From Clostridia bacterium (GTDB lineage: Bacteria; Bacillota; Clostridia; Christensenellales; Aristaeellaceae): a DNA stretch of 13,489 nt. Location: contig JAEDGL010000059.1 in the NCBI GenBank assembly GCA_016297535.1, positions 1 to 13,489 of the forward strand. The letters are read 5' to 3'. Positions 6,435 through 11,546 of the stretch are shown here, in pieces. Under the pieces are notes generated by a model. The model made no database searches. It had not been told where the DNA came from and saw nothing but the letters and a program-made list of their open reading frames with translations. How positions within the stretch are numbered: the stretch's first letter is position 1; the number at the start of each line of letters is the position of its first letter. The position numbers were made by a program, and so were the translations under genes.

Positions 6435-7031
6435 TTAGCGCAGCGTACGATCCTGCTTTTCTTTGGGTAGCGGGGAAAAGGCAGGCGCAGGAACAGGCGT
6501 AGAGACAGGCACAGGAGCAGGCGTGGGGGCAAGGGCACTTTGAAGCGCCGCTTCCAGCTCCGCAATACGCTTTGCATCCGCCATGGACTGCGCCTCCTGG
6601 CGCATGGCGGATTGCACGGCTTCCTGGCTCAGCTGAGCGACCTGTGCCTCCAACGCGTCGCAGGTTTGGGAAAGATCCTCGTATTCGGAGGAGAGAAACT
6701 GGAGCTCCTGAAGCTGCTTTTCGTTTTTGCGAATCTGCTGCTCCACCGCGCTGGTGGCCTCCTGCGAGGCAAGCAGCGCAGCGTCCAGCTGCCGGTTCAG
6801 CTCGTCGCACTCCTGCATGGCCTTGCGCAGCGTTTCGGCGGACGCGGCCTTTTCCTGTGTGCGGCGGTTCAGTTCCTGCGTTTGCTGCTCCAGCTCGCGC
6901 CTGATTTTGTGCAGCTCTCTTTCCCGCGTTTGCAGCGTTTGCCCCAGATCATAATTGGCGACAACGATAAAGCCGGTGGCCAGCAATAGCAGCGCCGTAA
7001 GCGCCGATAGAATGGCAATCGTCTGTTTCAT
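6435..7031 (-). CDS. Membrane-anchored coiled-coil protein with Pro-rich tail
   Basis: A 198-residue protein with one N-terminal membrane segment (about residues 5-25, KQTIAILSALTALLLLATGFIVVA). It acts either as an uncleaved anchor or a signal peptide, placing the rest outside the cell. Residues about 31-167 are a long charged coiled coil rich in Gln, Glu and Leu (RERELHKIRRELEQQTQELNRR and on), with two Cys at 75 and 124. The end (168-187) is a Pro/Ala/Thr/Val run, PTPAPVPVSTPVPAPA, like cell-wall-spanning spacers, followed by a basic tail. I do not recognise the family. The start at 7031 is preferred over a longer frame because GGGAG precedes it and the membrane segment is then N-terminal. 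It follows scpB but is separated from it by a terminator. Confidence 0.7.
   Translation of the reverse strand: MKQTIAILSALTALLLLATGFIVVANYDLGQTLQTRERELHKIRRELEQQTQELNRRTQEKAASAETLRKAMQECDELNRQLDAALLASQEATSAVEQQIRKNEKQLQELQFLSSEYEDLSQTCDALEAQVAQLSQEAVQSAMRQEAQSMADAKRIAELEAALQSALAPTPAPVPVSTPVPAPAFSPLPKEKQDRTLR
6480..6536. repeat. Degenerate hexamer-like repeat coding the Pro-rich tail
   Basis: A run of units of the type (A/G)CAGGC, (A/G)CAGGA and (A/G)GGCGT, in multiples of three bases, encodes the PTPAPVPVSTPVPAPA tail on the minus strand. The units are imperfect and keep the frame, so the tail could vary in length between strains by slippage. Confidence 0.5.
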
Positions 7032-7049
7032 GCGTTTCACTCCCAGCCT

Positions 7050-7083
7050 AAAAAAGCGTTCGGTACCATTTTGGCCCGAACGC
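7050..7083 (-). terminator. Intrinsic terminator after scpB, in the leader of the coiled-coil gene
   Basis: On the minus strand GCGTTCGG (7076-7083 on plus coordinates) pairs perfectly with CCGAACGC (7056-7063), with a partly paired 12-base interior, and is followed at once by six Ts (7050-7055). This is a standard intrinsic terminator 22 bases after the scpB stop. The next start codon is only 19 bases further on, so the coiled-coil gene needs read-through or a promoter inside this short stretch. Confidence 0.8.
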
Positions 7084-7104
7084 GGAAAAATATGCAAATC
7101 AAAT

Positions 7105-7668
7105 TCAGGGGGTCAGCGGTTCGTCATCCTTGTCCACAGGCTGGGGATCCGGCAGAGGAGGAAGCTCGCGCAAATCGGAAATGCCAAAATGCTCCAGAAA
7201 TTTATCCGTGGTGGCGTACAGGATGGGGCGGCCAAGGGCTTCCTTGCGGCCGACCTCCTTGATCAGCCCCTTGTTGAGCAGGGACTGAACCGAATAATCG
7301 CACTTTACGCCGCGCACCTGCTCCACCTCGCCCTTGGTGGTGGGCTGGCGGTAGGCGATCACGGCCAGCGTTTCCATCACCGTCTGGCTCAGGCTTTGGC
7401 GCTGAACGGGCTGCAGCATGCGCTCCACATAGGGCGCGTATTCCGCCCGGGTTTCCAGACGCAGGTGATCGCCGTAGCGCTTTACGGTAATGCCGCGCTT
7501 TTCATCCTCAAACTGGCGCTCCAGCGTTTCCACGGCGCGCTCGGCGTCCTTCAGGTCAATCTCCAGCGCCGTTGCCAGATCCGCCATTTTGACCGGCTCG
7601 CCTGCCACGAACAGAATGGCCTCGATGACCTGCGGGGCGATCTGCAAATCCATCGTCTTCGTCTCCAT
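7105..7668 (-). CDS. scpB: Segregation and condensation protein B
   Basis: ScpB is a small winged-helix protein that binds ScpA and joins the SMC-ScpAB condensin complex, which compacts and segregates the chromosome. The 187 residues show tandem winged-helix domains: QVIEAILFVAGEPVKMADLA at the start, and the hallmark SLSQTVMETLAVIAYRQPTTKGEVEQVRGV with the following LLNKGLIKEVGRKEALGRPILYATTDKFLEHFG, then a Pro/Asp-rich tail. The ATG at 7668 is chosen because GGAAGGAAGGAAACC precedes it; a Met 13 codons upstream has no such site and lies in the scpA-coding overlap. The gene starts inside the annotated 3' end of scpA, consistent with translational coupling. Family assignment is firm. Confidence 0.95.
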   Translation of the reverse strand: METKTMDLQIAPQVIEAILFVAGEPVKMADLATALEIDLKDAERAVETLERQFEDEKRGITVKRYGDHLRLETRAEYAPYVERMLQPVQRQSLSQTVMETLAVIAYRQPTTKGEVEQVRGVKCDYSVQSLLNKGLIKEVGRKEALGRPILYATTDKFLEHFGISDLRELPPLPDPQPVDKDDEPLTP

Positions 7669-8389
7669 TGGTTTCCTTCCTTCCGGGTACCAGCAAAATG
7701 GTATCAAACGTGGCGCTTTGCACCACGTGCGCCTTTCCCAGCTTTAGAATTTCCAGCAGCGCCATAAACAGCGTAACTACTTCTTCACGGTCCGGCGTTT
7801 CGCTGAACAATTCCTCAAAGCGCGCTTCTCCCATCACCAGGCGGCTTTCGATGGCTTCCATGCAGCCCTCTACGGTATAGGAATCGCGCTTGATATCGCG
7901 CAGGCGCAGGTTGATTTCGGATACCTCCGGAGCCACGCGGTTTTGTACGCGCACCAGCGCCTCCCAGAGCGCCTGCAGCGTAAGCCCGTCCAGCTCCAGC
8001 GTGGGCGGGGGCAGGGGATATTCCTCCGGCAGCTTGCCAAACACCTGCAGGGCGCTTTTTTCAAAGGTTTGCATGTTCTGGGCGCTTTCCTTGAATTGCT
8101 TGTAGGCAACCAGCCGGGCGATCAGCGCCTGCTCGGGATCTTCCTCTTCTTCCTTGGGCGGCTTGGGGAGCAGATGGCGGCTTTTGATTTCCACCAGCAG
8201 CGCGGCCATGGAGATAAACTCGCTGGCCTCTTCCATATCAAAATCCGCCGCATTTTGCACAATCTCGATGTACTGCTCGGTGATATCGCTTACAAAAATC
8301 TCCTGCAGATCGATTTTCGCCTTGCCAATCAGCGTAAGCAGCAGATCCAGCGGCCCGTCAAATTGCTTTAAATGGATGCTGACAGCCAT
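7556..8389 (-). CDS. scpA: Segregation and condensation protein A
   Basis: ScpA is the kleisin that bridges the SMC heads. The N-terminal helical domain is plain (MAVSIHLKQFDGPLDLLLTLIGKAKIDLQEIFVSDITEQY), followed by SEFISMAALLVEIKSRHLLPK (57-75), an acidic PKEEEEDPEQ linker and the C-terminal winged helix (REEVVTLFMALLEILKLGKAHVVQSATFDTILLVP, 201-235). Typical ScpA proteins end about there. This frame runs another 42 residues in a Gly/Arg/Asp-rich, low-complexity tail, most of it read out of frame through the first 113 bases of scpB. That tail is probably not conserved. The start ATG shares a base with the upstream stop (TGATG), so translation is coupled to the M50 gene; GGGGTTG is only a weak ribosome binding site. 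Confidence 0.95.
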   Translation of the reverse strand: MAVSIHLKQFDGPLDLLLTLIGKAKIDLQEIFVSDITEQYIEIVQNAADFDMEEASEFISMAALLVEIKSRHLLPKPPKEEEEDPEQALIARLVAYKQFKESAQNMQTFEKSALQVFGKLPEEYPLPPPTLELDGLTLQALWEALVRVQNRVAPEVSEINLRLRDIKRDSYTVEGCMEAIESRLVMGEARFEELFSETPDREEVVTLFMALLEILKLGKAHVVQSATFDTILLVPGRKETNGDEDDGFADRPAGHRGHSVRGRRAGQNGGSGNGAGD

Positions 8390-9186
8390 CAGGACAACCC
8401 CGCAATTCGCAACAACAGCCGCAGCACGGACTGCTCCACCGCGTTAAAGGCGTTGACAAGCAGCGTGGACAGCATGCCGGACAGGCACAGCACAATCAGC
8501 ACCACCTGCGTAATCTGGAAGGCGCTGCGGTTGAGGTTGAAGCGGCCCTTGAGCAGCAGATCGTTGACCAGGTGATAGCCGTCCAGCGGTGGGATGGGCA
8601 GCAGATTGAACAGCCCCACCGAAAGGTTCATGCTGCCAAACATCAGCAAAAACCGCTGGATGTACTGCAGCCACGGGTAGCGCATGGCGCCGGCATTTTC
8701 CGCGCCGCCGCCGCTTACCAGCACCGAATAGCCGATGCCGCGGGAGGACAGCAGCGCCTCCGCGCCGTAAAAATCGATCACCTCGGGCTTCCACAGCAGC
8801 CCGTTGAGGCCAATGGCCAGCGAAAGCGACAGCAGAAACAGCGTCAGGTTTACCGTGATGCCCGCAATGCTCACCAGAAAATCATCGCGCCGGTAATGCT
8901 CAAAATTGCGGGGATTGACCGGCACGGGCTTGGCCCAGCCAAAGCCGAAGAACACCAGAAACAGCGTGCCAATGGGATCCAGATGCTTGCGGGGATCCAT
9001 CGACAGACGGCCCAGCATTTTGGCTGTGGGATCGCCGCATTTCCAGGCAACGTAGCCATGTGCAATCTCGTGCAGCATCAGGGTTAGCAAAATGGACGCG
9101 GCAAAATACGCCAGATAAACCACAAAGCCGATGGGATCGGACGTGAACCAGCTGAGCCAGCTTTGCAGCCTGTTCAGAATGCCCAT
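8389..9186 (-). CDS. M50 family (site-2 protease type) membrane metalloprotease
   Basis: A 265-residue polytopic zinc metalloprotease of the membrane, relatives of which cut transmembrane segments or small membrane proteins. The zinc motif HEIAH lies at residues 39-43 in a hydrophobic helix (LAYFAASILLTLMLHEIAHGYVAW). The third-ligand motif NLLPIPPLDG spans 194-203 with Asp202. Other hydrophobic segments are near 73-90, 103-131, 176-197 and 225-247. There is no PDZ domain, so it belongs to the short Rip-like branch. The start at 9186 has AAAAAGGAGG seven bases upstream; a frame 52 codons longer lacks one and crosses the promoter. It heads an operon with scpA and scpB, an order common in Firmicutes. 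The substrate is unknown. Confidence 0.93.
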   Translation of the reverse strand: MGILNRLQSWLSWFTSDPIGFVVYLAYFAASILLTLMLHEIAHGYVAWKCGDPTAKMLGRLSMDPRKHLDPIGTLFLVFFGFGWAKPVPVNPRNFEHYRRDDFLVSIAGITVNLTLFLLSLSLAIGLNGLLWKPEVIDFYGAEALLSSRGIGYSVLVSGGGAENAGAMRYPWLQYIQRFLLMFGSMNLSVGLFNLLPIPPLDGYHLVNDLLLKGRFNLNRSAFQITQVVLIVLCLSGMLSTLLVNAFNAVEQSVLRLLLRIAGLS

Positions 9187-9235
9187 GCTCCCGCCTCCTT
9201 TTTGGATGATCCCTTCTTTATTGAATGAAAACAGA

Positions 9236-9257
9236 AGGGTATGATCGATTATACCCT
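9236..9257. promoter_or_regulatory. Palindromic operator candidate over the -10 of the M50-scpAB promoter
   Basis: AGGGTAT (9236-9242) and ATACCCT (9251-9257) flank an 8-base centre, GATCGATT, that is itself nearly symmetric. The whole 22-base element is a palindrome with only one mismatched pair. It fully covers the TATAAT box of the downstream operon, the position of a classic repressor site. The half-site AGGGTAT recurs at 9585-9591 in front of the ABC genes. Confidence 0.55.
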
Positions 9258-9276
9258 GCCAAACCGAAAATAGCAA
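9248..9276 (-). promoter_or_regulatory. Near-consensus promoter of the M50-scpA-scpB operon
   Basis: On the minus strand TTGCTA (9271-9276) and a perfect TATAAT (9248-9253) are 17 bases apart. The expected start near 9240 leaves a leader of about 55 bases to the M50 ATG. The -35 box begins only eight bases past the stop of the upstream XRE gene, and I see no terminator between them, so read-through from that gene is also possible. Confidence 0.8.
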
Positions 9277-9283
9277 GCGCACA

Positions 9284-9541
9284 TCAACGCGCCTGCTGAT
9301 CGTCCGTGTTTTCTGCTCCTCGCGGATAGGGCGCGGCTTCATCGGTCAACCCGGCCAGATAGTCCATGCTGGTATCCAGCGCAAGCGCGATGCGTCGGCA
9401 TTGCTCAAAGGTAAAATTACGTTTGCCGGATTCGATCTTGGAATAATCGCTCTGGTCAATGCCAGTCAGGATTTGCATTTTTACCTGCGAAAAACCCCGC
9501 AATTTGCGCAGGGATCTCAGACGATTTGCCTCATTAGCCAT
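9284..9541 (-). CDS. Small XRE-family helix-turn-helix regulator
   Basis: An 85-residue protein that is almost entirely a Cro/CI-type DNA-binding domain: residues 6-62 (LRSLRKLRGFSQVKMQILTGIDQSDYSKIESGKRNFTFEQCRRIALALDTSMDYLAG) contain the five-helix fold, with QSDYSKIESGKR as the recognition helix and turn. A short acidic, polar tail without a sensor domain follows. Such proteins usually act as homodimeric repressors. The start at 9541 is preferred over a Met 14 codons upstream because GGGTG lies before it and the domain begins correctly. It is divergent from a strong plus-strand promoter (9577) and just upstream of the M50-scpAB promoter. Both carry AGGGTAT motifs, so it may control both and itself; this is inference from position. 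Confidence 0.9.
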   Translation of the reverse strand: MANEANRLRSLRKLRGFSQVKMQILTGIDQSDYSKIESGKRNFTFEQCRRIALALDTSMDYLAGLTDEAAPYPRGAENTDDQQAR

Positions 9542-9565
9542 ACAATCACCCAATATAATTATGGC

Positions 9566-9603
9566 GGTATGACCTATTGACATTAGGGTATTTTTGACCT
9601 ATT
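9566..9603. promoter_or_regulatory. Direct repeats TGACCTATT and GGTAT half-sites, operator candidate
   Basis: TGACCTATT occurs at 9570-9578 and 9595-9603, 25 bases apart, and each copy is preceded by GGTAT (9566-9570 and 9587-9591, the latter inside AGGGTAT). The first copy overlaps the -35 and the second the -10 of the plus-strand promoter at 9577-9605. The site lies 25-60 bases upstream of the XRE start codon, so a protein bound here could affect both directions. Confidence 0.5.
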
Positions 9604-9605
9604 AT
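9577..9605 (+). promoter_or_regulatory. Near-perfect plus-strand promoter upstream of a short transcript
   Basis: TTGACA (9577-9582, six of six) and TATTAT (9600-9605, five of six) are separated by exactly 17 bases. Transcription should start near 9612. The first downstream signal is a strong intrinsic terminator at 9656-9707, not a gene. Confidence 0.8.
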
Positions 9606-9611
9606 GGAATT

Positions 9612-9707
9612 GGAAAAGATTTACTGCTACGCACCGCAGGCATTCTTTTCTGTTTCCCGCGGCAGATCGAACACAGCCTATCGATCTGCCGCGGGGCTTC
9701 GTTTTTT
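9612..9707 (+). ncRNA. Candidate small RNA or attenuated leader of about 95 nt
   Basis: The interval from the predicted start of the 9577 promoter to the T-run of the terminator holds no credible coding frame with a ribosome binding site. It would yield an RNA of about 95 bases with a 15-bp GC-rich hairpin at its 3' end. It could be a free small RNA or the terminated form of a leader for the ABC genes, whose coding starts about 120 bases further on. I see no match to a known riboswitch class. The start is predicted from the promoter, not observed. Confidence 0.4.
9656..9707 (+). terminator. Strong intrinsic terminator before the ABC genes
   Basis: CCCGCGGCAGATCGA (9656-9670) pairs perfectly with TCGATCTGCCGCGGG (9681-9695) around a 10-base loop, followed by GCTTCG and six Ts (9702-9707). 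It has a proper U-tract only in the plus direction. Since no plus-strand gene lies upstream, it must end the transcript from the 9577 promoter. Confidence 0.85.
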
Positions 9708-9737
9708 GAAAAGGTTTTTCCCTGAAAATGTTTTTCC
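9708..9737. repeat. Tandem 14-base repeat between terminator and ABC promoter
   Basis: GAAAAGGTTTTTCC (9708-9721) and GAAAATGTTTTTCC (9724-9737) differ at one base and are 16 bases apart. Each is partly self-complementary. They sit between the terminator and the predicted -35 of the ABC operon, a plausible place for a regulator to bind. Confidence 0.5.
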
Positions 9738-9749
9738 GCGGGAGCTTGC

Positions 9750-9778
9750 TTTACTTTATCCGCCAATCGTTGTAAAAT
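9750..9778 (+). promoter_or_regulatory. Predicted proximal promoter of the ABC exporter operon
   Basis: TTTACT (9750-9755) and TAAAAT (9773-9778) are 17 bases apart, with four and five of six consensus matches. Transcription would begin near 9785, some 43 bases before the TTG start. This promoter would let the ABC genes be expressed independently of the terminated transcript upstream. Confidence 0.45.
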
Positions 9779-9827
9779 GGTTGCATATGCAATCAAAAGA
9801 ACTTCGCAGGAAGTGGAGGGTACGGTT

Positions 9828-11546
9828 TTGAGCCAATTGAAACGTTACCTGCGGCCATTCTGGGGCTATATCATCCTGACCATGATGATCAAGCTGGCCG
9901 GCGCGGTGATGGAGCTGCTGATTCCCTATCTGATGGAAATCATGCTGGATGCAAAGGTGCCTGCGGGCGACCTGACGGGCATTTATGTGTGCGGCGCGCT
10001 GATGCTGGTTTGCGCCTTCTTCTGCCTGGCCACCAACGTCATCGCCAACCGCATGAGCGCGGTTAGCTCCGGCAGGATCACGCAGGCCATCCGTCACGAT
10101 CTGTTCCAAAAGCTGCAAAGCCTGTCGGCCCGGCAGATGGACCGCCTGACCACCTCCTCCGCCGTATCGCGGCTAACCAGCGATACCTACAACATCAACC
10201 AGTTCCTGGCCCGTACCCAGCGGCTGGGCATCCGTGCGCCCAGTTTGCTCATTGGCGGCATCATCATCATGCTTTCGCTGGATGTAACCCTGGCGCTGGT
10301 GCTGATTGCCATGCTGCCCATCATCGCGGTGGTGGTATACCTGGTAACCAGAACCACCATTCCCCTGTACACCGAGGTGCAGAACGTGCTGGACAAGGTG
10401 GTGCGCGTGGTGCAGGAGAACATCACGGGCATTCGCGTCATCAAGGCGCTTAGCAAAACCGAGGACGAGAAAAAGCGATTTCACACCGTCAACGAAGAGC
10501 TGACCACCACCGACCAGAAGGCGGGCACCATTGCCGCCATCACCAACCCCTGCTCCTCACTGGTGCTTAACCTGGGGCTGACGGTGGTGGTGCTGGTGGG
10601 CGCCCTGCAGGTAAACAGGGGCGCCACCCAGCCGGGCATGATCGTTGCCTTTTTGCAGTACTTTACCATGATCCTTAACGCCATGATGGGCGTTACCCGC
10701 ATTTTTGTCATGTGGTCCAAGGGCGAGGCCAGCGCCAAGCGCGTGGCTAATGTGCTAAAGCTGCCCGAGGATTTGACCGTGGCCGATGCGCTGGGCGCTG
10801 AGGAAAGCGCCGCGCATATTGAGTTTCGCAATGTCAGCTTCAGCTACACCGGCGTGGGCGAAAATTTGAGCAACCTCAGCTTCCGGCTGGAGCACGGGCA
10901 GGTGCTGGGCATTCTGGGCCCTACGGGCTGCGGCAAATCCACCATTCTCAGCCTGCTGATGCGGCTGTACGACCCCGATGAGGGGCAGATCCTGATTGAC
11001 GGGCAGGACATTCGCACCATGGATGCGGGAACGCTGCGCCGCAAATTTGGCGTGGTATTCCAGAACGATTTTGTTACCGAGGGCACCATCGCTGATAACA
11101 TCCGCTTTTTCCGCGACCTGGATGACCAGGCCCTTGCCCGCGCCGCGGCGGACGCGCAGGCGGATTTCATCGCTCAAAAGGAGGGCGGCATGAACGCCGA
11201 GGTGATGGTGCGCGGCAACAACCTTTCCGGCGGGCAGAAGCAGCGCCTGCTCATTGCCCGGGCGCTGGCGGCCAATCCCGAAATTCTGGTGCTGGACGAC
11301 GCCTCCTCCGCGCTGGATTACCGCACCGACGCCAATTTGCGCCGCGCGCTGCGCCAGAACTACCGCAGCACCACCACGCTGCTGGTTGCCCAGCGCGTAA
11401 GCTCGCTGCGGCATGCCGATCTCATTCTGGTGCTGGATGACGGCTGCGTGATTGGCGCAGGCACCCACGAACAGCTGATGCAAACCTGCGAGGAATACCG
11501 CATCATTGCACAAACGCAAATGGGCGACGGAAAGGAGGCGGTCTGA
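9828..11546 (+). CDS. ABC exporter half-transporter, degenerate-site subunit (TM287-like)
   Basis: A 572-residue half-transporter with an N-terminal six-helix membrane domain (about residues 15-310) and a C-terminal ATPase domain. Walker A is GPTGCGKST (364-372), the Q-loop is in VFQNDF, and the signature LSGGQ (466-470) is intact. Walker B reads ILVLDDASSALD, with Asp491 where the catalytic Glu belongs, and the H-loop reads VAQRVSS with Gln522 for His. These two changes are exactly those of the degenerate-site subunit of heterodimeric exporters such as TM287/288. TTG at 9828 is taken as start because GGAGGG lies seven bases upstream and MSQLKRYLRPFWGY is a normal N-terminus; an ATG 17 codons earlier has no ribosome binding site. 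The stop overlaps the next gene (TGATG). The exported substrate cannot be predicted; a drug or lipid-like compound is usual. Confidence 0.93.
   Translation: MSQLKRYLRPFWGYIILTMMIKLAGAVMELLIPYLMEIMLDAKVPAGDLTGIYVCGALMLVCAFFCLATNVIANRMSAVSSGRITQAIRHDLFQKLQSLSARQMDRLTTSSAVSRLTSDTYNINQFLARTQRLGIRAPSLLIGGIIIMLSLDVTLALVLIAMLPIIAVVVYLVTRTTIPLYTEVQNVLDKVVRVVQENITGIRVIKALSKTEDEKKRFHTVNEELTTTDQKAGTIAAITNPCSSLVLNLGLTVVVLVGALQVNRGATQPGMIVAFLQYFTMILNAMMGVTRIFVMWSKGEASAKRVANVLKLPEDLTVADALGAEESAAHIEFRNVSFSYTGVGENLSNLSFRLEHGQVLGILGPTGCGKSTILSLLMRLYDPDEGQILIDGQDIRTMDAGTLRRKFGVVFQNDFVTEGTIADNIRFFRDLDDQALARAAADAQADFIAQKEGGMNAEVMVRGNNLSGGQKQRLLIARALAANPEILVLDDASSALDYRTDANLRRALRQNYRSTTTLLVAQRVSSLRHADLILVLDDGCVIGAGTHEQLMQTCEEYRIIAQTQMGDGKEAV

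Noticed and set aside
9777..9827. ATG at 9777 as start of the first ABC gene
   Set aside because: It overlaps the predicted -10 and lacks a Shine-Dalgarno sequence; the TTG at 9828 has GGAGGG at correct spacing.
9604..9831. Plus-strand open frame upstream of the ABC genes (ATG at 9604)
   Set aside because: Its start lies in the -10 box of the predicted promoter, it has no ribosome binding site, and it runs through the terminator hairpin and into the ABC gene.
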